A stretch of 64,000 nucleotides of DNA, taken from assembly GCA_017503735.1 (NCBI GenBank), contig JAFVSN010000006.1:154255-218254 (forward strand), in the 5' to 3' direction. A program made the translations under genes and the position numbers. The notes under the pieces were generated by a model, which saw only the letters and a list, made by a program, of their open reading frames with translations, did no database searches and was not told the origin of the DNA. Source of the stretch: Lachnospiraceae bacterium (GTDB lineage: Bacteria; Bacillota; Clostridia; Lachnospirales; Lachnospiraceae). How positions within the stretch are numbered: the first letter of the stretch is position 1; every line of letters starts with the position of its first letter. This document shows positions 16,496-26,182 of this stretch, piece by piece.

Positions 16496-18847
16496 TTACT
16501 TACGTTCGCTCTTTTTCGGCTTGTCTGCCTTCTTAGCAGGTGCCTTTTCCTTTGCTGTCTTCGCACTCTTCGTTGCAGACACTTTTTCTTTCGTCGTCTT
16601 TGCCGTTTTGGTTTCGACAGCCTTCTTTGCCGTCACCTTCTTCGGCTCTTCTTCCTCACAGGAAAATACCATCATGGAAAGTCCCGGAATCGTCAGCTCG
16701 ATGGAATTGTCACGGTTGTTCCAATTTACCGGCTTGGACCGCTTCATACGCGGATTGCCTTCTCCGTTTCCGCCGAATTCGCTCTTATTACTGTTAAAAA
16801 TTTCCTTAAACTTACCGGCAAACGGTACTCCCACGCGATAATCGGTATGGGTTACCGGCGTAAAGTTACATACCACAAGAAGCTGTTCCTTACTGTCCCT
16901 GGAACGACGAAGGAATGTGATAATACTGCGTTCCGCATCCATACAGTCAATCCATTCAAAACCTTCCTGCAAATAGTCTCCCTCATACATCGCCGGGTGA
17001 GAGGTATACAGATGGTTCAATGCTTTATAGTATGTCTGCATCTGACCGTGAGACTCGTACTGCTCGGTCAATTCCCATTCCAGACTCTTTGCCTCGTTCC
17101 ACTCCGCAAACTGGGCAAAATCCTGTCCCATAAACAATAATTTTTTGCCCGGATGTGTCATCATATAGCCGTAAGCCACGCGAAGATTATCAAACTTCTG
17201 CTCATAGGTACCCGGCATCTTATTTACCATAGAGCCCTTCCCGTGTACCACCTCATCATGGGAAAGTACCAATACGAAATTCTCACTATGGGCATACATA
17301 ATACTGAACGTCAGAGCTCCCTGATTTCCCTTTCTGTAAATCGGGTCCGACTTCATATAGTTGGTAAAGTCGTTCATCCAACCCATATTCCACTTATAAT
17401 CAAATCCGAGACCGCCGTCTTCCACAGCATGGGTTACCATCGGCCATGCGGTAGATTCCTCCGCAATCATCACAACCCCCGGATTCCGCTTTTTCATCAT
17501 GGAATTTAAATGTTTAAACAATTCAATGGCTTCTAAATTCTCGTTTCCGCCGTACCGGTTGGCAACCCAGCCTCCATCCTGCTTTCCGTAATCCAAATAC
17601 AGCATGGATGCCACCGCATCAATACGGATACCGTCCGCATGGAACTCCTCAGCCCAATACATGGCATTGGCAATTAAGAAATTGGATACTTGCGGTCTGC
17701 CGTAATTAAAAATCAACGTTCCCCAATGCGGATGACTTCCCTGGCGCGGGTCCTTATGCTCATAAAGACAAGTACCGTCAAACTCTGCAAGTCCGAAGGT
17801 GTCTCTCGGGAAATGGGCCGGTACCCAGTCCAAAATCACACCGATTCCCTGCTCATGCATATGGTTAATAAAAAATTTAAAATCCTCCGGTGTACCGTAA
17901 CGAGCCGTCGGAGCATAATAACCGGTCACCTGATAGCCCCAGGAACCGTCAAACGGATGCTCCATCACCGGAAGTAACTCGATATGGGTATACCCCATCT
18001 TCTTTACATACTTTGCCACCATTACCGCCAACTCGCGATAATTGAAAAAGCTGCCGTCTTCCTCCGTCGGCTTTTTAAAGGAACCCAGATGAAGCTCATA
18101 AATTGCCATCGGCTTTTCTTTGGAAGTATTTTTTGCTTTTTCTTTCTGCCATAGATCATCCTTCCATACAAAAGAGGAAGAATCGGACACTACCGAAGCA
18201 GTATCCGGACGCTTCTGCGCCGCAAAGGCATATGGGTCGGCCTTCAACACCGTAAGTCCGCCCTTTCTCTTTATCTCATACTTGTAAATATCACCTTGTT
18301 TTATCCCCGGTACGAACAGTTCAAAAATACCGTACTTCTCGTGCCGATGCATCGGAAGACGTCTGCCGTCCCAGAAATTAAAATCTCCCACGACACTGAC
18401 GCGGATGGCATTCGGAGCCCATACCGCAAACCGAACCCCTTCCACACCGTCCACGGTCATCGGGTGCGCCCCCAGCATCTTATAGGCTTCGTAATGAATC
18501 CCGTCGGAAAACGCTTCCATCTCTTTCCCGGAAAGTGTCGGCGCAAAGCGGTAACAATCCTCAACCTCCACTTGCGTCTCACCGTAAGTCACACGGTACC
18601 GGTAGGTTTTTACGTTCTTTTGTTCCAGCCATACCGCAAAAAAGCCGGCTTCATCCGCACACTCCATCGGATATTCTTTTGCCCGGTAAAGAACACTGAC
18701 TTTGCTGGCATCCGGAAAAAAAGCCTGTATTAAAGTTCCGTCTTCCGAGTGATGTGCACCCAAAAACTCATAAGGCTTGTCCTCTTCCGCATAAACAACC
18801 GCTTCAATTCTTGCCCAATTCATTTTGTCGTACAATGTTTTCTCCAT
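16496..18847 (-). CDS. glgB: 1,4-alpha-glucan branching enzyme with basic C-terminal tail
   Basis: The 783-residue product forms alpha-1,6 branches in glycogen. It has an N-terminal beta domain, a CBM48 module (VRFAVWAPNAIRVSVVGDFN), and a GH13 barrel with the nucleophile in D-G-I-R-I-D-A-V near residue 405, the acid in M-I-A-E-E-S-T and a L-S-H-D-E-V-V-H-G-K motif. After the usual C-terminal beta domain an extra tail of about 55 residues is rich in Lys, Ala and Thr (K-K-V-T-A-K-K-A...). This tail is not part of the family. No other glg genes are in the window. Confidence 0.95.
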   Translation of the reverse strand: MEKTLYDKMNWARIEAVVYAEEDKPYEFLGAHHSEDGTLIQAFFPDASKVSVLYRAKEYPMECADEAGFFAVWLEQKNVKTYRYRVTYGETQVEVEDCYRFAPTLSGKEMEAFSDGIHYEAYKMLGAHPMTVDGVEGVRFAVWAPNAIRVSVVGDFNFWDGRRLPMHRHEKYGIFELFVPGIKQGDIYKYEIKRKGGLTVLKADPYAFAAQKRPDTASVVSDSSSFVWKDDLWQKEKAKNTSKEKPMAIYELHLGSFKKPTEEDGSFFNYRELAVMVAKYVKKMGYTHIELLPVMEHPFDGSWGYQVTGYYAPTARYGTPEDFKFFINHMHEQGIGVILDWVPAHFPRDTFGLAEFDGTCLYEHKDPRQGSHPHWGTLIFNYGRPQVSNFLIANAMYWAEEFHADGIRIDAVASMLYLDYGKQDGGWVANRYGGNENLEAIELFKHLNSMMKKRNPGVVMIAEESTAWPMVTHAVEDGGLGFDYKWNMGWMNDFTNYMKSDPIYRKGNQGALTFSIMYAHSENFVLVLSHDEVVHGKGSMVNKMPGTYEQKFDNLRVAYGYMMTHPGKKLLFMGQDFAQFAEWNEAKSLEWELTEQYESHGQMQTYYKALNHLYTSHPAMYEGDYLQEGFEWIDCMDAERSIITFLRRSRDSKEQLLVVCNFTPVTHTDYRVGVPFAGKFKEIFNSNKSEFGGNGEGNPRMKRSKPVNWNNRDNSIELTIPGLSMMVFSCEEEEPKKVTAKKAVETKTAKTTKEKVSATKSAKTAKEKAPAKKADKPKKSERK

Positions 18848-18893
18848 AGAACCCTCCTAACCAAACTTTGCAGAACTTCTTTTCCTTTTCTAC

Positions 18894-19565
18894 TTATTCG
18901 TTATACCAGCGGTCGACCCCCGATTCCTCATCCGTTTCCTCTTCCTGCGGCATATAACGCTTAAAAATGTGTTCCATCGGGAACGTAATAATCAATGTGT
19001 AAATCCCCGGAAGGAAAATAATCAACGGAGGCATGTAGAAAAACGAAAAATACAACATTACAGCCGTTCCCACAAACAGAACCGCCATCAATAACGTCCA
19101 CAAAATATGACGAACCGACAGGAAAAAGGACCATTTAAACAAATTCTTTACCGTAACCGTAAACCGGGAAAGCACCGGGAAAATATAAACCGCGGTAAAC
19201 ACAGAAAAAATGGCCAACACCAAAAAGAAACCGATTAACATACTTCCATACTTGGAACCTGTCTTGGAAAGCTCCAATGCATAAGTAAAATCAATATACA
19301 TTACAACCACCAGTACGGCATACACCACCGTACAGATGGCTCCCTGTTTAAAATTCAGTTTAAAAGAGCGGAAAAACTCCTTAAACAAATAACTGCGTTC
19401 TCTGCGAATTACCTTCATCATGGTGTAATACAGCGCCGTACTTGCCGGACCGATGGTAATAATCGGAACACAGAACAACAACCAGAGAAGACCGAGAATC
19501 ATCACATCGAAAATCTTACTCATCAAAACAAAAAACTTGTTGTCAGAACTAAAAAAAGCACTCAT
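18894..19565 (-). CDS. YesL family (DUF624) membrane protein
   Basis: The product of 223 residues has five membrane segments and the family start FDVMILGLLWLLFCVPIITIGPASTALYY. YesL proteins often accompany carbohydrate transport genes but have no proven role. I chose the ATG at 19565 behind AAGGAAGGAT; the longer frame starts with GTG at 19592 and overlaps the ribosome site. It lies upstream of glgB in the same direction. Confidence 0.85.
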   Translation of the reverse strand: MSAFFSSDNKFFVLMSKIFDVMILGLLWLLFCVPIITIGPASTALYYTMMKVIRRERSYLFKEFFRSFKLNFKQGAICTVVYAVLVVVMYIDFTYALELSKTGSKYGSMLIGFFLVLAIFSVFTAVYIFPVLSRFTVTVKNLFKWSFFLSVRHILWTLLMAVLFVGTAVMLYFSFFYMPPLIIFLPGIYTLIITFPMEHIFKRYMPQEEETDEESGVDRWYNE

Positions 19566-19657
19566 CTTACTATCCTTCCTTTTTCTCGCCACAGCATATG
19601 CGTCCCCTACTCACACTTCGTCCTGTGTCATATTATTTTAATCCATTTTACCATACT

Positions 19658-21376
19658 TTACTGAAACTGTGAAGCATAAAGTTTATAATAAAACCCTTGT
19701 TTTTGCATTAATTCCGTATGGGTTCCGCTCTCCTCTATGGTTCCGTTATTCACAACAATAATGTTGTCCGCGTTTTGTATGGTAGAAAGTCTGTGTGCAA
19801 TCACAAAACAGGTTTTCCCCTCCATTAACTTTAACATAGCCGCCCGGATACGAAGCTCCGTCCGCGTATCTACATTTGAGGTTGCCTCATCCAAAATCAA
19901 CATATTCGCTTCGGATAACATGGCTCTTGCAATGGTCAGCAACTGCTTCTGCCCCTTGGAAAGATTTACTCCGTCCTCCGTAATTACGGTATCATAACCG
20001 GCCGGCAGACGTTTTACAAACTCGTGTACTCCCGCCGCCTTTGCCGCCGCAATGACCTCTTCCCTGGTGGCCGAATCCCTTCCGTATGCGATATTTTCAT
20101 GAACCGTCCCTTCAAACACCCAGGTATCCTGTAACACCATGGCATAAGAAGACCGCAAACTCTTCATTGTCACCTCCCGGTTTTCGTAGCCGTCCACCCG
20201 GATTTTGCCGCTTTGCGGATCATAAAAACGCATGAGAAGATTGATAATCGTTGTTTTTCCGGCTCCCGTAGGACCTACGATTGCCACCAGTTGTCCCGGC
20301 TTTGCCTCCATGGACCAGTCTTTGATAATCGGCTTTTCCGGCACATAGGAAAAATCCACATGCTCCATGGTTACATTTCCCTTCACTCCGGAAAGCTCTG
20401 TCGCACCGTAAATATCCTCCGCTTCCGTCGGTTCCTCAATGACACGGAATACCCGCTCCGCTGCGGAAAGTGCCGATTGAATTTCACTGACCACATTGGC
20501 CAGTTCGTTAATCGGGCCGGAAAATTTTCGGGAATACAGCACAAAGGAAGAAATGTCACCAAGGGACAATCTCTTTAACAAATACAGCACCGAACCTGCC
20601 ACCGTCACTGCAGTCAGAGAACAGTTATTGATGAAATTCACCGTCGGACCGATCATACTGCCATAGTATTCCGCATTATAGTACGCCGTAACCGCTTCTT
20701 CGTTTTTTTCATCAAACCGGCTTGTCATAACCCGTTCTTTTGCATAGGCCTGTATGGTCTTCTGCCCCGTAATCAGTTCTTCCACCATACCGTTTAATTC
20801 CCCGGCTTTCGCGGAACGCTTTCTGAACATCGGCTTTGTTTTCTTTGCCATAAACCGGGTATAATATACCGACAACGGTATCATTAAAAACATAACCACC
20901 ACAAGAGGCGGCGAAATAATCACCATCATTACCAACGAACCGATGACGGTAACAAGCCCGGCCACCACCTGTACAAAATCATTGGATACCGAAGTGGAAA
21001 TTACATCAATATCATAAGACACGCGGCTAATAATATCGCCTGCCTGATTCCGGTCAAAATATCCCACCGGAAGCGAAAGGAGACGATCAAACACCTGCTG
21101 CCGCATCCGTGCTGCCATGCGTTGCGCAATCCGCAGCATCAAAATCGACAATGCATAAGAAAGTACCGCCGACACCACATAAAAGGCAATCATCCAACCC
21201 GCATAATACCATACGGTATCAAAATCTACCTTGCCTTTTCCCGGAGCAATGGCATCCACCGCTTTTCCGGACAGGGACGGTCCCACCAAAGCCAGAAGAT
21301 TACTGGACACAGCCAGCACCAGGGCAAGAAGCAGATGAAATTTGTAGTTTGCCATGTAACGTAATAATCGTTTCAT
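19658..21376 (-). CDS. ABC exporter half (multidrug/lipid type), second gene of a pair
   Basis: The 572-residue product has a six-helix membrane domain followed by a nucleotide-binding domain: Walker A VGPTGAGKTT near residue 365, signature LSKGQKQ (a degenerate form of LSGGQ), Walker B MLILDEATSNVD and switch H in I-A-H-R-L-S-T. Its partner starts nine bases away on the 5' side. Such pairs form heterodimeric exporters with one canonical and one degenerate ATP site; here the signature of this subunit is LSKGQ. Substrate unknown. Confidence 0.92.
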   Translation of the reverse strand: MKRLLRYMANYKFHLLLALVLAVSSNLLALVGPSLSGKAVDAIAPGKGKVDFDTVWYYAGWMIAFYVVSAVLSYALSILMLRIAQRMAARMRQQVFDRLLSLPVGYFDRNQAGDIISRVSYDIDVISTSVSNDFVQVVAGLVTVIGSLVMMVIISPPLVVVMFLMIPLSVYYTRFMAKKTKPMFRKRSAKAGELNGMVEELITGQKTIQAYAKERVMTSRFDEKNEEAVTAYYNAEYYGSMIGPTVNFINNCSLTAVTVAGSVLYLLKRLSLGDISSFVLYSRKFSGPINELANVVSEIQSALSAAERVFRVIEEPTEAEDIYGATELSGVKGNVTMEHVDFSYVPEKPIIKDWSMEAKPGQLVAIVGPTGAGKTTIINLLMRFYDPQSGKIRVDGYENREVTMKSLRSSYAMVLQDTWVFEGTVHENIAYGRDSATREEVIAAAKAAGVHEFVKRLPAGYDTVITEDGVNLSKGQKQLLTIARAMLSEANMLILDEATSNVDTRTELRIRAAMLKLMEGKTCFVIAHRLSTIQNADNIIVVNNGTIEESGTHTELMQKQGFYYKLYASQFQ

Positions 21377-21385
21377 CCTTGCCCC

Positions 21386-23125
21386 CTATTCCACATCGCC
21401 CATTTGCTGTTCGGCAATTTCGCGATATACTTCACATTGTTTCATCAATTCCTCATGGGTACCGTAACCGATACATTCTCCCTCATCAAGCACCAGAATA
21501 TGCGTCATCTGCATTACGGAAGATGCCCGTTGTGCCACGAGAATCGTCGTGGTATCCCCATAGTTTTCCCTGATATTTTTACGAATCGTGGCATCGGTAC
21601 GATAATCTAACGCTGAGGAGGCATCATCCAAAAGCAACACCTCCGGTGTACCTGCCAGGGCCCGCGCCACCAAAAGACGTTGCCTTTGTCCGCCGGACAA
21701 ATCAGCTCCCTTGATTGCCGCCTTATGAGAATATCCCTCTTCCTTTCCGGCAATAAATCCGGATGCCAATGCATGCTCCGCTGCCCGTGCAACCGCTTCA
21801 TCCTCCATCTGTCTGCCGAAGGCAATGTTCTCCCTTAAGGTATCCGCAAACACCACATCGTTTTGAAAAACCACACCGAACCGTTCCCGAAGTTCGGAGA
21901 GCGAAAGCTCTCTGATATCGGTTCCGTCAATCAGAATTTGTCCTTCCGTCACATCATAAAACCGCATCAAAAGATTTAAAAGAGTCGTCTTTCCGCTACC
22001 GGTGGCACCGATAATCCCGAGACTCTCCCCATGGGCAATTCGGAAAGAAATGTCCTTGATACAATATTTTTCCGTTTCTCCTTGTGCTGCATGATAACCG
22101 AAAGAAACCTTCTTAAACTCAATGTGCGGCACCTCCTTTCCCGGACGCGTCGCAAACTCCTCTGCCTGTGAAACAAGTAACTCCGCCGGTGCAGAAAGAA
22201 CCTCATCGATACGCACCGCAGAAGCGGTGGCTTTGGAAGCCACCATAAAAATACGGTTAATCATAATCACCGCATTTAGAATCATCGTAAAGTAAGAAAG
22301 GAACGCCACAATCTTTCCCGGCTCACTGGCACCCCCGTTTACCCGGTATGCCCCCACAATAACAACCAGTGTCAAACCGATATTTAACAACAGACCCATA
22401 AGCGGTCCCGACAATGCCATTACGCTTCCCGCATGCAGTTCTCTTGTAAGCATACCATCATTGGCTTCACCGAAACGTTTCTTCTCATATTCGGTTTTCG
22501 ACAGTGCTTTTATTACCCGGATACCGGAAATATTTTCCCGCATAATCCGCACCATGGAATCCATGGAAGCCTGTACTTTTTTGTATAAGGGAATTCCCTT
22601 TCTTGAAATATAAAAAATCAGCCCGCCGAGAATCGGCAAAAGAATCACCAGAACCAGTGTCAGCACCGGCTCCATGGTCAAAGTAATGATAATACCGCCG
22701 ATCAGAATCATCGGTGCACGTACACCCAGTCGTTGCATCATCCCCACCATATGATGAATGTTATAGGTATCGGAAGTCATGCGGGACACCAAAGACGGAA
22801 TATGTAGCGCATCGGTCTGATTTCCCGACAATTCCATGGTTTTTACGAACAAATCATGGCGTACCGCTCTGGTCACATCCCTTGCTACCAAAGAAGCTTT
22901 TCTGTTTGCCCAGATATTACAATACCTTGCCGCCAAAGCCAAAAACAACATAACGGCACCCCAATAAAGCACCGGCCGGATTTTTCCTAACGGTACAACT
23001 TCATCCAATATGTACGACAACACCCAGGGCAGACCAAGGTCCGCAAAAGTTCCCGTAATCTTAATCAGAAAGCCGTACAGCATCCGTAAGGTGTACGGCT
23101 TACAATATCTGATAATTAACTTCAT
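21386..23125 (-). CDS. ABC exporter half (multidrug/lipid type), first gene of a pair
   Basis: The 579-residue product has six membrane helices and a nucleotide-binding domain with Walker A IGATGSGKTT, signature DLSGGQRQR, Walker B VLLLDDASSALD (a D-D instead of D-E, which lacks the usual catalytic glutamate) and V-A-Q-R-A-S-S, where the switch histidine is glutamine. These changes are those of the degenerate site of heterodimeric exporters such as TM287/288. It pairs with the next gene. Confidence 0.92.
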   Translation of the reverse strand: MKLIIRYCKPYTLRMLYGFLIKITGTFADLGLPWVLSYILDEVVPLGKIRPVLYWGAVMLFLALAARYCNIWANRKASLVARDVTRAVRHDLFVKTMELSGNQTDALHIPSLVSRMTSDTYNIHHMVGMMQRLGVRAPMILIGGIIITLTMEPVLTLVLVILLPILGGLIFYISRKGIPLYKKVQASMDSMVRIMRENISGIRVIKALSKTEYEKKRFGEANDGMLTRELHAGSVMALSGPLMGLLLNIGLTLVVIVGAYRVNGGASEPGKIVAFLSYFTMILNAVIMINRIFMVASKATASAVRIDEVLSAPAELLVSQAEEFATRPGKEVPHIEFKKVSFGYHAAQGETEKYCIKDISFRIAHGESLGIIGATGSGKTTLLNLLMRFYDVTEGQILIDGTDIRELSLSELRERFGVVFQNDVVFADTLRENIAFGRQMEDEAVARAAEHALASGFIAGKEEGYSHKAAIKGADLSGGQRQRLLVARALAGTPEVLLLDDASSALDYRTDATIRKNIRENYGDTTTILVAQRASSVMQMTHILVLDEGECIGYGTHEELMKQCEVYREIAEQQMGDVE

Positions 23126-23129
23126 GCAA

Positions 23130-23672
23130 CTATCTCCTTGCAGCTTCCCGTGCTTTCCTCTTTGCTACACACCACCGGTTTCCCCACAAAAAGAACAACC
23201 AGTGTACTACACGCATTACAAAATGAATCAGCGGCAATATCACATACCGGTATCCGTTCGTTTCCGACAGATATAGGTATTCGTAATCTCTTAAAACAAT
23301 CGTCTTACGCAGGAATAAATCCAACGCAAGAGTACCTTCGTTTGCCGGAAGATTCAATAACACGTAAATCTCTAACAATACATACCACAATGCAAACATA
23401 AGACCGGAAAACAAAACCGCCCCCAAAAGGAGCTTCCATGCCTTTATTTTCCCGTACTCTTTTCCTGCGGTTATGATATAGCCTGCCAACAAAAACAACA
23501 ACGGAACCAAAAATACCTCTAAAACAATCCAGACGGTTATCTCCGGCTTTCCTCCGTCGTTTCCTATATTACGGATTTTGGAAAACATTGCCGTTATGAT
23601 CGAAATCACTATATAAGCAACACTTGCCCATAAAACACATGATACACTTTTCTTTTTCGTTTCCGTTTCCAT
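23130..23672 (-). CDS. Unknown membrane protein preceding the ABC exporter pair
   Basis: The 180-residue product has about five hydrophobic segments and a basic C-terminus (R-W-C-V-A-K-R-K-A-R-E-A-A-R-R). The stop lies four bases before the exporter start, so it is in the same operon. I do not recognise the family. It could be an accessory protein of the exporter. Confidence 0.75.
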   Translation of the reverse strand: METETKKKSVSCVLWASVAYIVISIITAMFSKIRNIGNDGGKPEITVWIVLEVFLVPLLFLLAGYIITAGKEYGKIKAWKLLLGAVLFSGLMFALWYVLLEIYVLLNLPANEGTLALDLFLRKTIVLRDYEYLYLSETNGYRYVILPLIHFVMRVVHWLFFLWGNRWCVAKRKAREAARR

Positions 23673-23703
23673 TCTATCCTCCGTTTATCTGAATCGTAAG
23701 AAA

Positions 23704-23727
23704 GGGATATCGGCAGCCGATATCCCC
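23704..23727 (-). terminator. Hairpin between cspA and the next operon
   Basis: GGGATATCGG and CCGATATCCC pair around a three-base loop (23704-23726). On the minus strand it is followed by TTTCTT. It lies 100 bases after cspA, so it may be a terminator or a leader hairpin of the operon that follows. Confidence 0.55.
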
Positions 23728-23819
23728 TTACTTCAATTCGTTCTTACAATATAACTTATTCCGTATAAAAATCCAAAAATTTATATATGAGAAAAAGGTA
23801 CACGTAAAACTTTCTTGAA

Positions 23820-24020
23820 TTATAACTTGGTTACGTTCGTAGCCTGCGGTCCCTTAGCACCCTCAACGATTTCGAACTCAACAGCCTGGCCCTCTTCCAA
23901 AGACTTGAAGCCTTCCATGTTTAAGCCGGTGTAATGTACGAATACATCGTTACCCTGCTCATCGCTGATGAAACCGAAACCCTTCTGGTTGTTGAACCAC
24001 TTAACAGTACCTTTGTTCAT
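23820..24020 (-). CDS. cspA: Cold shock protein CspA/CspB type
   Basis: The 66-residue product is a complete single cold-shock domain: [15 protein letters not shown] (RNP1) and D-V-F-V-H-Y (RNP2). It binds single-stranded RNA or DNA and acts as an RNA chaperone. The start is the ATG at 24020, with GGAGGG upstream; the longer frame begins with TTG inside the ribosome-site region. A consensus promoter and a 5'-terminal hairpin control it. Confidence 0.97.
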   Translation of the reverse strand: MNKGTVKWFNNQKGFGFISDEQGNDVFVHYTGLNMEGFKSLEEGQAVEFEIVEGAKGPQATNVTKL

Positions 24021-24042
24021 AGATGTTCCCTCCAAAAAAAAT

Positions 24043-24069
24043 AATAGCGGTATGTTTCATACCGCTATT
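24043..24069 (-). promoter_or_regulatory. 5' hairpin plus U-tract directly ahead of the cspA ribosome site
   Basis: Two perfect 12-base arms (24043-24054 and 24058-24069) surround a three-base loop. On the minus strand the hairpin is followed by A, eight T and GGAGGG. It begins two bases after the -10 box, so it covers the expected transcript start. It may be an attenuator, a cold-sensing fold or a start-site operator. Confidence 0.65.
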
Positions 24070-24070
24070 T

Positions 24071-24099
24071 ATTATACGCTCCTTTTACCTATGTGTCAA
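24071..24099 (-). promoter_or_regulatory. cspA promoter
   Basis: On the minus strand perfect TTGACA (24094-24099) and perfect TATAAT (24071-24076) are separated by 17 bases, the strongest promoter seen in the window. Confidence 0.9.
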
Positions 24100-24201
24100 A
24101 TGGTTTTTGTATTATTTACACCTTCAATCCTTTCCTCAGTTCCATATGAAACTTTTTCCTTCTTACTCCGTACTCCTTTCTTTTTTCGTACTTTTATACG
24201 A

Positions 24202-26163
24202 TTACTCCTTTAAATACATCTTCAACTTCCGGTCGGTTTCTGTAATGTATGCCTCAAGCTTTGTACAGTCTTCCACTACTTCTTCATATCCCTCCGTAAT
24301 CTCTGACTCTATGGCAAAGGAAATCTCACCGTTTTGATACAACTCATACAAGGATGTCTCGTAAGTATCTTCTCCTACCATCCGATCAGCAAAGAATAGC
24401 GGTTGTTCTTCCTGCTTCATGGAATAGGCAATCCAGTCCCCCAGATACTGTAAGGTCTCCTCCAACCGGTCAGACTCCGGATTCACCGCAAGGAAAAGAC
24501 AGGTCCCGGGATTCTTATCCTCCCCCGGCACCTTCGGCAGAGGATATACTACCTTATTCTTGGCAAACTCTGTAATATAATATGCCCTATAGTTATGAGA
24601 ATCTACGGCACAGTGATAAATTGTCGGTCTGCCGTCATCTCCCGCACTATAGCCGTCGATACAGTCATAGTACTCCGAAAACAGCTTCAGAGTATCCCGA
24701 AATACCGCCGTGTCTACCGTATCGTTTTTTCCGAAATACTGATAAAAAAAATGACTCAAAAACAAGATCCACGGAGTATCGGTCTGGTTTCGCTCCTCCT
24801 CCGACAAGGCGGCCTGTGCACGAAAATACTCTTCAAAAGTCATGGTTCCGGTAAAGCCATGCTCCAACACCTTATCCCCATCCATGACAAAGCCCGGAAT
24901 CCCCACTTCAATCGGCAACATCCAAATCAATCCGTCTTCACCGGTAGCCGCCTCCCGCACATACGGAAAACAGGCATCCAGATATGCATCAATTCCCGGC
25001 ACCTCGTTTAACGGATAAAATACACCGTTTTCTTTTAAATTGTAACTGATAGAATCTGCCGTATCCACCATACATAAATCAAAATCCTTATCCTGCGCCA
25101 GTACCTTTAAGGCAAACTTGTCCATTTCCTCTTCCGCAAAATCCCTACGGTCAATTTGATAACCACAGCCGTACGGCGTCTGACTTTCAAACCCTACAGA
25201 AAGAAAACGTATGGTTTCCGTCTCCTTTTTCACTTGTTCCAAAGGAAACTGCACCAAATCACCGTTTAGAGTCTTACATGCCACTCTTCCGTTGACAAAG
25301 CACAACCCCTTATCCCAAAAGGACGTCTCTGGGTACAATTCGCTTTCCACCTCTAACTCCGACACCTTCGACAGCACCAGTCCCCGCTCGGTATGATACA
25401 GGACATTCTCTCCCTCGTCACACAACGCAAAGCTGTTCATCCGGTATTCCTTTGTTTGTACAAGGGTCTTTACCGTGTCCGACTTCTCATTATAGCTCAC
25501 CAACGAAAACCCGTCCTCTTCGTGGATGTAAAACACCGGTGTCCCATCCTCCGTCAATGTCATGTCAATAGGCTCCACAAAGCCCAGTTCAAACACTTCC
25601 TTCGTATCCAAAGAACACCACAGGACCTTTTCCCCGTTATAGGAATAGCTATCCGAAGTACCTCCTGCCGTTCCAAACCGGTTTCTTCCCAAAAGATACA
25701 CTCTGTCGCCGTTTACAAGAATCCTCTCTACCCGTTTCAAATACCGGAAAGACTGCAGGAATGTAATCTCCTCTGTCTCCAGATGGTAGGTATACAAGGA
25801 ACTGCACACATTTGTCCCGTCAAAACCGTCCGCCACAAAATAAAGCAGGTCGTCCTGTACCGCCATTGCAGAAAGATTACTACTCTTTTCCGAATCAAAC
25901 AGACGGGAAAAGACGCAGTTTCCTTCCTTATCCCATTTACTTAACTGCACTTCCGCAGTTCCGCTCTCCTCCTCAAACTTCAACTCAAACCCATACATAT
26001 TTCCTTCCTCATCTAAGGTATAGGCCAGCACATTTTCCATATCGTAGATGGTACAAACCTCCTGTACCGGTACTCCTACATAAGCCTCTTCCTTTTTACA
26101 CGCAGCACCGGTAAGGCTCAAAGCCACCGCTCCTGCGAGCACCCATTTCATACTCTTTTTCAT
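24202..26163 (-). CDS. Lipoprotein: beta-propeller fused to extracellular solute-binding domain
   Basis: The 653-residue product has a lipoprotein signal (lipobox L-T-G-A-A-C near residue 22). Residues of about 35-310 form repeated strands with Y-x-Y, D-x-V-Y-L and G-x-x-V-x-Y patterns of a propeller. Residues from about 325 to the end resemble a family 1 solute-binding protein: KDFDLCMVDTADS, F-Y-P-L-N-E-V-P-G-I and AATGEDGLIWMLPIEVGIPG. This half matches the lipoprotein encoded at 52875-54095. It follows the propeller lipoprotein gene by 19 bases. No transporter genes adjoin it. Confidence 0.78.
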   Translation of the reverse strand: MKKSMKWVLAGAVALSLTGAACKKEEAYVGVPVQEVCTIYDMENVLAYTLDEEGNMYGFELKFEEESGTAEVQLSKWDKEGNCVFSRLFDSEKSSNLSAMAVQDDLLYFVADGFDGTNVCSSLYTYHLETEEITFLQSFRYLKRVERILVNGDRVYLLGRNRFGTAGGTSDSYSYNGEKVLWCSLDTKEVFELGFVEPIDMTLTEDGTPVFYIHEEDGFSLVSYNEKSDTVKTLVQTKEYRMNSFALCDEGENVLYHTERGLVLSKVSELEVESELYPETSFWDKGLCFVNGRVACKTLNGDLVQFPLEQVKKETETIRFLSVGFESQTPYGCGYQIDRRDFAEEEMDKFALKVLAQDKDFDLCMVDTADSISYNLKENGVFYPLNEVPGIDAYLDACFPYVREAATGEDGLIWMLPIEVGIPGFVMDGDKVLEHGFTGTMTFEEYFRAQAALSEEERNQTDTPWILFLSHFFYQYFGKNDTVDTAVFRDTLKLFSEYYDCIDGYSAGDDGRPTIYHCAVDSHNYRAYYITEFAKNKVVYPLPKVPGEDKNPGTCLFLAVNPESDRLEETLQYLGDWIAYSMKQEEQPLFFADRMVGEDTYETSLYELYQNGEISFAIESEITEGYEEVVEDCTKLEAYITETDRKLKMYLKE

Positions 26164-26182
26164 TCCGTTTCCTCCATAGAAC

